A stretch of DNA of 64,000 nt from Candidatus Brachythrix odensensis (lineage in GTDB: Bacteria > Chloroflexota > Anaerolineae > J036 > Brachytrichaceae), in NCBI GenBank assembly GCA_016714465.1, contig JADKDT010000028.1:62001-126000 (forward strand). Direction: 5' to 3'. The notes beneath the pieces were generated by a model. The model was not told the DNA's origin, searched no databases, and was given only the letters and a program-made list of their open reading frames with translations. The stretch's first letter is position 1. Every line of letters starts with the position of its first letter. A program made the translations under genes and the position numbers. Below, one piece after another: positions 55,174-62,528 of this stretch.

Positions 55174-55668
55174 TCAGGGGTTGACGATCTCGCCCGCGAT
55201 CAGGGCATGCGCGGTGTACTTGGGCGCCTCGATCAGGGGCGGCTCGATATCGCCGTTCATGTTGGTCTGGCCGCGATGATAGGCGCCCTCGTTCAACAGA
55301 AGCGAATTGACGACCATGTCTCCCCAGTGCTTGCCGGTCTCGGTGATCTCGACCCGGTTGGCGGTGATATTGCCCTTCAGCGCCCCGGAGATCACAACAT
55401 TTTGAGCCTGCACTTCGGCATACACTTTGGCGGTCTCGGCGATGATGAGGTTGCCGGTCGTCTGAATCTGGCCCTCGAACACGCCTTCAACCCGCACCCC
55501 GCCGTCGCTGACGAGGCTGCCTGAAAGCCGGCAATTCGCCCCGATCACGGTTTCGATCTTGCCGTTGCTGGAGGATGCCTGAGGGGCAGAGTAGGCGTTG
55601 CCCGCGTTTGTGGGCGCATTCGCGTACGGTTGCTTCTGCTGCGCGGCCTGCTTATCACGTCCAAACAT
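55174..55668 (-). CDS. bactofilin
   Basis: A 164-residue bactofilin-domain protein (polymer-forming cytoskeletal family): a short N-terminal tail with Gln/Ala-rich sequence, then the core KIETVIGANCRLSGSLVSDG, GVRVEGVFEGQIQTTGNLII and AQNVVISGALKGNITANRVE, the regular beta-helical repeats. It forms cytoplasmic filaments that often scaffold cell-wall enzymes. RBS AGGAG lies just upstream. The ATG at 55668 was chosen because the longer extension is not conserved-looking. Confidence 0.85.
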   Translation of the reverse strand: MFGRDKQAAQQKQPYANAPTNAGNAYSAPQASSSNGKIETVIGANCRLSGSLVSDGGVRVEGVFEGQIQTTGNLIIAETAKVYAEVQAQNVVISGALKGNITANRVEITETGKHWGDMVVNSLLLNEGAYHRGQTNMNGDIEPPLIEAPKYTAHALIAGEIVNP

Positions 55669-55706
55669 AAGGTTGGTTTTCTCCTTGAACTGAAAGAGCG
55701 TCGCCC

Positions 55707-56072
55707 TTACTTGACGAACTCTTCCCACCATTTTCGGGTCGGGGGCGCCGTCGACGGCACGATCACCGTGTCACCCGGCTTTGCCCAGCGCAGATATGCC
55801 CTGGCATAGTATTCGACAAAGGTGTCGGTCCCAGCATGGTTGAGGGCGACCCTGACCTGGTCGCGCCGGATCTCGCTGACGCGGACCTCTTCACGCATGC
55901 GCACGACCTCTTGCAACATCCTGGTTTCGTTGCCGGCTCGCGAGATCAAGTTATAGACGAGCGGCACCGAAATAAACAGAAGGGCGAGAGACACCCAAAT
56001 CAGAGGCTGCGGCATTGCCACGTCTGTGCGAGAGCGTCCAGCGCGTGCTTTGGGTATGTTGGTCATGGTCAT
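55707..56072 (-). CDS. FtsB/DivIC-like septum protein
   Basis: A 121-residue bitopic protein. A short cytoplasmic tail, one membrane helix (PLIWVSLALLFISVPLVYNL), a predicted coiled coil (MLQEVVRMREEVRVSEIRRD) and a C-terminal region with YYARAYLRWAKPGDTVIVPS, similar to the conserved end of FtsB/DivIC proteins. Divisome scaffold is the likely role. It is followed by the bactofilin gene in the same direction. Confidence 0.72.
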   Translation of the reverse strand: MTMTNIPKARAGRSRTDVAMPQPLIWVSLALLFISVPLVYNLISRAGNETRMLQEVVRMREEVRVSEIRRDQVRVALNHAGTDTFVEYYARAYLRWAKPGDTVIVPSTAPPTRKWWEEFVK

Positions 56073-56079
56073 TTATGAA

Positions 56080-56143
56080 AATAGGGGCAAAGCTTGTAGT
56101 ACACGGCGCTATCGCGCTGTGCCGCCCATGCCTTGCCCCTATT
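56080..56143 (-). promoter_or_regulatory. hairpin between tRNA-Leu and the FtsB-like gene
   Basis: AATAGGGGCAA (56080-56090) pairs with TTGCCCCTATT (56133-56143), with an inner CACGGCGC/GCGCTGTG stem. It lies downstream of the tRNA and upstream of the coding region on the reverse strand. It could mark the tRNA 3' processing/termination site or the leader of the FtsB-like gene. Confidence 0.4.
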
Positions 56144-56165
56144 CCCGCGCGCCTCTCGACGCAGA

Positions 56166-56249
56166 TGCCGAAGCAGGGACTTGAACCCTGATGGGCGTAA
56201 GCCCACTACGCCCTGAACGTAGCGCGTCTGCCAATTTCGCCACTTCGGC
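56166..56249 (-). tRNA. tRNA-Leu (anticodon CAG)
   Basis: An 84-nt class II tRNA. The acceptor stem GCCGAAG pairs with CTTCGGC plus discriminator A. The anticodon stem CTACG/CGTAG encloses the loop TTCAGGG, giving anticodon CAG. A long variable arm (TGGGCTTACGCCCA) and the T loop GGTTCAAGTCC follow. CCA is not encoded. Confidence 0.92.
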
Positions 56250-56280
56250 TCGAACGTGCTAAATCTTACCATAGGGTTTC

Positions 56281-56331
56281 TGGAAGCGATGCCCCCGCCC
56301 GGCGCACGCCGGGGCGGGGACATCGCTTCCA
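56281..56331. repeat. intergenic palindrome
   Basis: TGGAAGCGATGCCCCCGCCC and its near-complement (one mismatch and a length difference) around GCAC. It lies between the tRNA and the M20 peptidase gene. Confidence 0.6.
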
Positions 56332-56344
56332 ATCTCCGGCGCCC

Positions 56345-57499
56345 CTACCCGTTCAGATACCGCCGGGCCGTCTCGGCCAGCACGGCCGCGCCAGTCGATA
56401 GGATCGATTCATCAATGTCAAAGTCGGGGTGATGATGCGGGCGGGGCTTGTCGCCAATCGCGGCCCCGATGTTGATGAAGCCGCCCTTCGACTTGCGGGC
56501 CATGTAGGCGAAGTCTTCGCCGGCCATCATCGGGAGGGCTGTCTCGACGTGATCGGCGCCGACCAGGTCGGTCGCAACGCCGCGGATGTAGCGGGCCGTC
56601 TCGGGGTCGTTGACATTGGCCGGATAGCCATACGGGTGATTGAGGACAAAATCGCCCCCCATCGCCCGCGCGATCGAGAAGGCCTCCTCGAGGCTCTTGT
56701 GCAACAGCGCCCGGGTGTCCTCCTCGAATGACCTGATCGTGCCGGTGAAATCGACCTTCATCGGGATGACGTTGTTGGCCGTTCCGGCGTGAATCGTGCC
56801 AACGGTGATGACGGCCATCCTGGTCGGGTCCAGCCGGCGCGGGATGATGCCGTAGATCGCCGGCAACACCTGCGATGCCAGCCAGATCGGGTCAAGCGAG
56901 CGATGCGGAAACGCGCCATGCCCGCCGACGCCCAGAATCGAGGCTGAGAATGAATCAGCGGCGGCCTGGATGGGACCCTCGCCCACCGAAATCACGCCCG
57001 CGGTCTCGCCGCTGCCGACGTGCAGGCCCCACACCCGCTCGACGCCGTCGAGCACCCCCTCCTGGACCATCAACAACCCGCCGCTTTTGTCCTCTGCCCC
57101 GCCCTCTTCTGAAGGTTGGAAGATCAGCTTGAGCGTGCCGTTCAACTCTTCCTTGCCCAGCAACTCAGCCACCCCGAGCAGGATGGCGGTATGCGCGTCG
57201 TGGCCGCAGGCATGCATCACGCCCGGCGTCTGCGATTTGTAGGGCGCATCCCCGGACTCTTGCAGCGGAAGCGCGTCCATGTCGGCCCGCAGGGCGATGG
57301 TCGGCCCGCGGCCATTGCCAAGGACGGCCACCACACCGGTGCGCGCCACCCCCCGCATATGCTCCACCCCCAGGGCGGTCAGGGTGTCGGAAACATATTG
57401 GCCGGTCTGAAATTCTTGAAATCCAAGCTCGGGGTGGGCATGGATGTGCCGCCGCAGTTGGACAAGTCTGGGTTGCAGGGCGCGGGCGCGGTCAAGCAT
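56345..57499 (-). CDS. M20D-family amidohydrolase (hippurate/N-acyl-amino-acid hydrolase-like)
   Basis: A 384-residue metal-dependent amidohydrolase. It has IALRADMDALPLQESGDAPY, the metal-binding HACGHDAHTAILLGVAELL, QPSEEGGAEDKSGGLLMVQ and the dimerisation-domain segment GGHGAFPHRSLDPIWLASQ, with MAGEDFAYMARKS near the end. These enzymes release amino acids from N-acyl forms. It lies upstream of the tRNA in the same direction. The substrate cannot be told. Confidence 0.88.
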   Translation of the reverse strand: MLDRARALQPRLVQLRRHIHAHPELGFQEFQTGQYVSDTLTALGVEHMRGVARTGVVAVLGNGRGPTIALRADMDALPLQESGDAPYKSQTPGVMHACGHDAHTAILLGVAELLGKEELNGTLKLIFQPSEEGGAEDKSGGLLMVQEGVLDGVERVWGLHVGSGETAGVISVGEGPIQAAADSFSASILGVGGHGAFPHRSLDPIWLASQVLPAIYGIIPRRLDPTRMAVITVGTIHAGTANNVIPMKVDFTGTIRSFEEDTRALLHKSLEEAFSIARAMGGDFVLNHPYGYPANVNDPETARYIRGVATDLVGADHVETALPMMAGEDFAYMARKSKGGFINIGAAIGDKPRPHHHPDFDIDESILSTGAAVLAETARRYLNG

Positions 57500-57528
57500 G
57501 ATTTACTTCTCCCTTGTCGAAAACAATC

Positions 57529-57575
57529 GTCGGACGCGATGGGCCCCGGCTTCGCCGGGGCCCATCGCGTCCGAC
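57529..57575. repeat. intergenic palindrome
   Basis: Perfect 22-bp arms (GTCGGACGCGATGGGCCCCG plus GC) around TTC, in the gap between the M20 gene and the YbbR gene. Confidence 0.7.
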
Positions 57576-57600
57576 AAACCATGTGTGCTGCGGCATATAC

Positions 57601-58815
57601 CTACTTTTTGCGCGTCGCGAGCTCGACGCGCACCGTGGTCGGCAACACGGTCTGGGCCGTCAGCCCCTCGGGCAGGATCACCCGCGGGGTGAGCTGATAT
57701 GTGCCAACGTCGAGACCCGTCACATCCAGGGTCACCCGCACGTCGTCATCGATGAGGGTGCCCAGGCGCGGCAGCGGCCCGCTCAATACCAGGTCGACGC
57801 TGTCGGGCGAGATCGTGTTGGTCAACGTTGACGACAGCCCGATCAGAAGCGGCTTGCGCTTGATCGTGCGCGAGCCCAGCAGCGGCTGGATGCGAACCCG
57901 CACGCGCACCGACGGACGCTCACTTACCAGGGAGAGCCCGGGCGGGACGATCAGGTTGACCCGCTCGTCGATATCCGCCTGGGCATTGGAGATCACAACA
58001 TCCTGGGTCTCGATGAAGCCCTTGGCGGACTGGATGACGGTGCTGTCGCCAAACACCGTGACAATCTGGGGCTCGACGGTAATGGCCGTGACGGCGTAGC
58101 CTTCGGCCGGCTGGCCGCGCCACTTGGGAGTGACCGGCAGATCTCGATAATTGCTGAGTTGTTCGAGGGGCACCCGCACGTTGACGACTTCGGGCACGAT
58201 TTGCGCGTCCGTTACGATTTCGCCGCTGGCATCCCGGGCGACAAGGCGGGCATCGGCCTGAACGGCTGATTTCGCGCCATCAACCGAGACCTGGGCATCG
58301 AGGGCGACCACCCGCTCCACCGCAGCCTGCGACCCGTAAATCGACGCCTGGGCCGGAGACACGACCGGTGCGCCGGTGCGGAATCCGAGCGACGGCGCGC
58401 CACTCAGGCTGAGCCGAATTGGAAATGTTGCGCGCGCCACCCGCTCAAGCCGCACCGTGCCCGTAGCCGGGCTGGATGACAGAATCTGGGCGCTGACCGC
58501 ACCCAGGGTGGTCGTCAACGGAATGTCATGGGTGCCATCGCCCAATTGGCCGACATCGATCGTGATGACGGGCGGATTGGCGGCCAGGACGAGCAGCACA
58601 CTGCGCGGGCCGCGGGCCCGGACCAGAACGCTGTTTGGCAATCGATCGGTGACCAGGTAGTCGGCCGGTGACGGCTCATTCAAGCGCACGATCCGAACCG
58701 CGATCGAATCCTCTACGATTGGATCGTCCTGAATCGTGGCGAGCGTCCACGCCGCGCCGGCAATCAGGATGGCCAGAAAGAAGAGACCGAGGTTATTGAC
58801 AAACCAGCGCGCCAT
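57601..58815 (-). CDS. YbbR-domain protein (CdaR-like)
   Basis: A 404-residue protein with one N-terminal membrane helix (LGLFFLAILIAGAAWTLATI) followed by several YbbR repeats, for example IRLSLSGAPSLGFRTGAPVV and ISPDSVDLVLSGPLPRLGT. In Firmicutes CdaR regulates the diadenylate cyclase CdaA. No cdaA is seen here, so a direct c-di-AMP role is an inference. It starts upstream of the glnA leader, in the opposite direction. Confidence 0.82.
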   Translation of the reverse strand: MARWFVNNLGLFFLAILIAGAAWTLATIQDDPIVEDSIAVRIVRLNEPSPADYLVTDRLPNSVLVRARGPRSVLLVLAANPPVITIDVGQLGDGTHDIPLTTTLGAVSAQILSSSPATGTVRLERVARATFPIRLSLSGAPSLGFRTGAPVVSPAQASIYGSQAAVERVVALDAQVSVDGAKSAVQADARLVARDASGEIVTDAQIVPEVVNVRVPLEQLSNYRDLPVTPKWRGQPAEGYAVTAITVEPQIVTVFGDSTVIQSAKGFIETQDVVISNAQADIDERVNLIVPPGLSLVSERPSVRVRVRIQPLLGSRTIKRKPLLIGLSSTLTNTISPDSVDLVLSGPLPRLGTLIDDDVRVTLDVTGLDVGTYQLTPRVILPEGLTAQTVLPTTVRVELATRKK

Positions 58816-58843
58816 GAATATTGGGCATTATAGGCATGGCCTG

Positions 58844-58908
58844 AAAACACCCGTCGAGATCACACTCCCCGCGCTTCGCGCGGGGAGTGTGATCTCGACG
58901 GGTGTTTT
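58844..58908. repeat. palindrome between divergent genes
   Basis: Perfect 31-bp arms (AAAACACCCGTCGAGATCAC then ACTCCCCGCGC) around TTC. It lies between the divergent ybbR and glnA genes, so it is not placed to end either transcript. The core is shared with the copies at 45218, 60539 and 62399. Confidence 0.7.
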
Positions 58909-58927
58909 TTGGGGGTCCAACACGTGC

Positions 58928-59100
58928 TAAAATCGCGCCCGCATCAACGTGCTGGCGCAACGCGCCACAGGCGGCATTTGTCGTCTGGTCACCAAGACGT
59001 GACGGTTCATTGGCAGCTTCTGGTTGCCGCCCCGAACCGTCACGTTGCTGTTTTTCTGCCGTGGGGTCCGTTTTGATCATTCACAAAGGAGAGAAGAACA
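58928..59100 (+). promoter_or_regulatory. structured leader of glnA
   Basis: A TAAAAT -10-like box at 58928-58933 suggests a leader of about 160 nt. It contains GGCGC-AAC-GCGCC (about 58954-58966) and a larger hairpin with a perfect 12-bp stem (58997-59008 with 59034-59045) and an inner GGCA/TGCC stem, followed by GCTGTTTTTCTG. This is the shape of an attenuator. The ribosome-binding site AAAGGAG lies just before the ATG. It does not match the known glnA glutamine riboswitch as far as I can recall. Confidence 0.5.
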
Positions 59101-60531
59101 ATGGCTAGTGAACTGCGCGAGTTTCTTGAACTGCATTATTCGGAGCTGGAAGAGCTGAATCTGGCGGCCAAACAGCAGCGCAAAGACCGGGTCCCGGCCG
59201 ACAAAGTGGCCGAGGCGCGTCTGAAGTATCTGGCCGATGAGAAGCGCATCAAGGCGGTGACCGTCATGTTCACCGACCTCGAAGGTCGATTCCACATGCT
59301 CGACTATGACAAGAAGTTCCTGCTCAAGTCGCACGACAACCTGACGTTTGACGGGTCATCGATCCGCGGCTTCACCGCGCAGCGCGAATCGGACCTGCGG
59401 CTGGGCATCGACTGGCCCTCATTCTATTGGGCGCCGGCTGATGTCTTTGGGCCGGGCAAGGTCATGGTCTTCGGCGAAGTCATCGACAAGGACGGAACGC
59501 TCTACAGTGGCGACTTGCGCAGCCGGCTCAAGTCCTACGCCAATTCCCAGTTTGAGAAGAACGGCTATACCCTGAACGCAGCCAATGAGATCGAGGGCTT
59601 TCTGTTCAAGGGCGCCAACGCCGAGCGGCGTTTCCACGAAACGGGCACCTTCGAATTCGCCAACACCGGCGGCTACTATCACTCGCTGCCCGGCGATCCG
59701 CTGCGCGAGTTCATCGATACCGCCGCCGAAGTGCAGCGCGCGATGGGCTTCGAGAACGAGAAGGATCACCCCGAGGTTGCTCCCTCCCAGTTCGAAATGA
59801 ACTACAGCTACGGCGATGTCGTGTCGGCCGCCGACAATATCCAACTGTATAAGTTGATATGTCGCCAGGTCGCCCACAAGCTCGGCCACACCGCCAGCTT
59901 CCTGCCCAAGCCCGTCGTGGGCGTGAACGGCAATGGCATGCACACCAACGTCTCGATCACAAAGGGCGGCAAGAATATCTTCTGGGAAGCGTCCGGCGAA
60001 GAAAAGCTGAGCAAGTTCGCCTGGGACTTCGTCGATCGCATTCTCACCCACGGCAACGACATCTGCCTGATGCTCAACGCGAGCGTCAACGCGTATCGCC
60101 GGCTTGACCCGCACTTCGAGGCCCCAAACCAGATCAAGGCCTCGCCCACGGATCGCGGCTCGATGGTTCGGATTCCGATCGGGAATGAGAAGAGCGCCCG
60201 GGTCGAGGTGCGCTCCGTCGCGCCGGACAGCAACCCCTATATGGTGATGCTGGCGGTCTTTCAGTCCGGCCTCGATGGCGCGATCAGCAGCGAAGACGGT
60301 TTGCGCCAGGCGAAGCGCTTCCTGCCTGACAACATCTATGACGCGATCGCCAACTTCCGATCAGCCTCGTGGACATCGGCTCTGCTGGGCGAGGACGTGA
60401 AGGGCCGCTACGCCGATCTGAAACAGGCCTCGGCCGATCGCTGCGCCCGCCTGCTTGGGACCTTCGTCAAGGCGCCCGAGGTGCAGTTTCACCACGAGGT
60501 CTACAACCAGTTTCTCTGGAACCAGTTCTAA
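59101..60531 (+). CDS. glnA: glutamine synthetase, type I
   Basis: A 476-residue glutamine synthetase that makes glutamine from glutamate, ammonia and ATP. It has MFTDLEGRFHMLDYD, FDGSSIRGFTAQRESDLRL, EIEGFLFKG, SQFEMNYSYGDVVSAADNIQ, GNGMHTNVSITKGGKNIFW and the C-terminal NPYMVMLAVFQSGL. An N-terminal extension of about 40 residues precedes the family start. I see no adenylylation-site motif of the NLYDLP type. The leader is structured, suggesting post-initiation control. Confidence 0.93.
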   Translation: MASELREFLELHYSELEELNLAAKQQRKDRVPADKVAEARLKYLADEKRIKAVTVMFTDLEGRFHMLDYDKKFLLKSHDNLTFDGSSIRGFTAQRESDLRLGIDWPSFYWAPADVFGPGKVMVFGEVIDKDGTLYSGDLRSRLKSYANSQFEKNGYTLNAANEIEGFLFKGANAERRFHETGTFEFANTGGYYHSLPGDPLREFIDTAAEVQRAMGFENEKDHPEVAPSQFEMNYSYGDVVSAADNIQLYKLICRQVAHKLGHTASFLPKPVVGVNGNGMHTNVSITKGGKNIFWEASGEEKLSKFAWDFVDRILTHGNDICLMLNASVNAYRRLDPHFEAPNQIKASPTDRGSMVRIPIGNEKSARVEVRSVAPDSNPYMVMLAVFQSGLDGAISSEDGLRQAKRFLPDNIYDAIANFRSASWTSALLGEDVKGRYADLKQASADRCARLLGTFVKAPEVQFHHEVYNQFLWNQF

Positions 60532-60538
60532 GACAAAT

Positions 60539-60585
60539 GGCGAGATGACACTCCCCGCGCTTCGCGCGGGGAGTGTCATCTCGCC
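60539..60585. repeat. palindrome downstream of glnA
   Basis: Perfect 22-bp arms (GGCGAGATGACACTCCCCGC plus GC) around TTC, eight bases after the glnA stop. It may terminate glnA or protect its 3' end. It shares its core with the copies at 45218, 58844 and 62399. Confidence 0.7.
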
Positions 60586-60628
60586 GTTGATAGATGCGCA
60601 GAAGGCGCGGGCGTAGAATCGCCCTCAG

Positions 60629-61132
60629 ATGCGCCCGTTGTACTCGGCTTCCGCGTTTGAGCTGTTTGCCTTCAACTTCGCCCTGGCGGCGATGATGCTG
60701 ATTGTGGCCGGGCTATGCGTGGCCTGGATCTTCATCCGCCGGCCCGCTTGGGAACGGCACCTGACGGGTGGCCGGCCCACGCGTGGCCGGAAAGCCAGAC
60801 TGGCCGCGATCGCCCTGATGCTGATCGCCCAGCTCGCCGGGATCCTCGTCCTGATCGACGCCGGCCGGGCCCTCGTGTCCGGTCCGCAGGTCGTAACCAG
60901 CCCGTTGCGCGCCCGCTACGAGCGCCAGTGCGGGGCGCGCATGATGCGCTGCTACTACGCCGAGTTTTCCGCCCGCGAGGACGTCTATTTGCGGGTGGCG
61001 CCCTTTGCCTACGATCTCATGGTCGAAGGGCGCTGCTACAAGACCACCTACTTTCGCAGCCTGTTCGACATCTATCCGAGCGGATACATCGCGGAAATCG
61101 TGCAGATGCCACCGGCAAGCTGCGCTTTGTAG
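60629..61132 (+). CDS. hypothetical membrane protein
   Basis: A 167-residue protein with two hydrophobic helices (FNFALAAMMLIVAGLCVAWIF and AAIALMLIAQLAGILVLIDA). The soluble C-terminal part carries several cysteines (YERQCGARMMRCYYAEFSAR, EGRCYKTTYF). No known domain is recognised. It lies downstream of glnA across a palindrome, so it may have its own promoter. Confidence 0.6.
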   Translation: MRPLYSASAFELFAFNFALAAMMLIVAGLCVAWIFIRRPAWERHLTGGRPTRGRKARLAAIALMLIAQLAGILVLIDAGRALVSGPQVVTSPLRARYERQCGARMMRCYYAEFSAREDVYLRVAPFAYDLMVEGRCYKTTYFRSLFDIYPSGYIAEIVQMPPASCAL

Positions 61133-61163
61133 AAACCCGGGCGCCAAGGGCACCGGCGATCTA

Positions 61164-62351
61164 TTAGGAACCCGCGGCTCGCCGCGACGCTATTCGGCGA
61201 CCGATCACGGCCAGGATCACGAGTTGGGCGACGATTGCGACGCCCAGAATCACCTCTCCCTCGCGGTTGGCCTGAGGCGCGGGCCTGCCTGGCGGGGGTG
61301 TCAGGCTGGGCGCCGGGCGAGGCGCGGCGATGACTGGGGTAGGTCCGGCGGCGATAGCAGCCGGCAAGTTCGGGGTCGCCACGACCGAGCCTGGCGACAG
61401 GGTGATAACGGCGATTGGGAGCGCCGGGGTCGGCGTGGGCGCGACCCCCTGGATCGACGTTGGAATCGCTGTCGGCGCGGCCGGGGTGGCAAGGTCGGGT
61501 ATGGGCGTCACTTCACTTCCCGGTCCTACCGGTTGGGCGGTCGCCCGGCTGCGGGGATCAAACACGATGCTGGCCGCTGATACCGTCGCCCTGCCGGCGC
61601 CATCGCGAAGCTGAGCATAGACCGTCCGCACACCCGGAGTTCCCTCCAGCGCAAACGGGATCAGGGGCGCCCAGGCCTGCCACTCAGCCCCCTCAAACTG
61701 AGGCGACTGACTGAACTTCACGTCGACGATGTGCCCGACGATGGTGGCCCCTTCCCCGGCGGGGACGACTTCTTCCTGGGACAGCCGGACCGCCAGGACT
61801 GGATCGCTTGTGACCCCCGCCCCGTCATTCAGGAAGATCGGCAACACGTTGGGCTCGGCCCCGAACAGCAACGCCCAGTAGGTCGTCGGCCCGCCCGGTC
61901 CGCTCGCGACCGCTGATGCAATTCCGATCTCGCGATAGCGCCGCTCGATCAGGACCCGGCGTTGTCGTTCCTGGTCGAGGAATGCATCGGGAGCAAGGGC
62001 AAAACCGCTCTTACTGGCGTAGGCCAGTTCGCCGGCAACGCGCGCCCCGGAACGCCAGGCCGGATAGCCGGCGGCAGCGACAGCGGCAACGGCCTCGTTG
62101 TCGTCGGCGCGCGGAGCATCGACCACCCCCCGAGCCGCCATCTCATCCGCGCGCCTTTGGGCGGCCCGTTCGAGTACCGCGTTGGGCGCCACCGGCCCTA
62201 CCCCGTTCTGGGATCGGGCGCGGTTGATGATCTCAAGCACCGCCTGGCGGTCCTCTTGCTGGGCCACGGCCCGCGCAGGCGGAACGACACTGGGTGACGC
62301 CAGCACAGCAGCAAGTACGAAGGCGACACAGAAGACACGCACGCAGCGCAT
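61164..62351 (-). CDS. secreted CAP/SCP-domain protein
   Basis: A 395-residue protein. A signal peptide (VRVFCVAFVLAAVLASPSVV) is followed by a CAP/SCP-like domain: LEIINRARSQNGVGPVAPNA, LERAAQRRADEMAARGVV and a characteristic AYASKSGFALAPDAFLDQER section ending TTYWALLFGA. A Pro/Thr/Ala linker and a C-terminal membrane helix (LGVAIVAQLVILAVIGRRIA) with basic tail follow. It is likely surface-anchored. The ATG at 62351 was chosen because longer starts run through the palindrome and divergent promoter. Confidence 0.75.
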   Translation of the reverse strand: MRCVRVFCVAFVLAAVLASPSVVPPARAVAQQEDRQAVLEIINRARSQNGVGPVAPNAVLERAAQRRADEMAARGVVDAPRADDNEAVAAVAAAGYPAWRSGARVAGELAYASKSGFALAPDAFLDQERQRRVLIERRYREIGIASAVASGPGGPTTYWALLFGAEPNVLPIFLNDGAGVTSDPVLAVRLSQEEVVPAGEGATIVGHIVDVKFSQSPQFEGAEWQAWAPLIPFALEGTPGVRTVYAQLRDGAGRATVSAASIVFDPRSRATAQPVGPGSEVTPIPDLATPAAPTAIPTSIQGVAPTPTPALPIAVITLSPGSVVATPNLPAAIAAGPTPVIAAPRPAPSLTPPPGRPAPQANREGEVILGVAIVAQLVILAVIGRRIASRRAAGS

Positions 62352-62398
62352 TGTACGGAGGGCTGGGGGCCTGATGCTCGTCGCGGCTGGCGAAAAGC

Positions 62399-62447
62399 TG
62401 GCGAGATCACCCTCCCCGCGCTTCGCGCGGGGAGGGTGATCTCGCCA
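62399..62447. repeat. palindrome between divergent genes
   Basis: Perfect 23-bp arms (TGGCGAGATCACCCTCCCCG plus CGC) around TTC, between the CAP-domain gene and the helicase gene. A CTTTGTGCCTTTGTGG-type repeat follows at about 62455-62470, similar to one at about 19562-19580. Confidence 0.7.
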
Positions 62448-62528
62448 TTCATTCTTTGTGCCTTTGTGGTGAAAACCTGGGATCGCCCTTGAAACCGCGT
62501 TGCTCCTGTGTTCTAATTGCCGTTTCTT

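Noticed and set aside
58928..59100. Known glutamine riboswitch
   Set aside because: I do not see the conserved sequence elements that I remember for the glnA RNA motif; only generic hairpins are visible.
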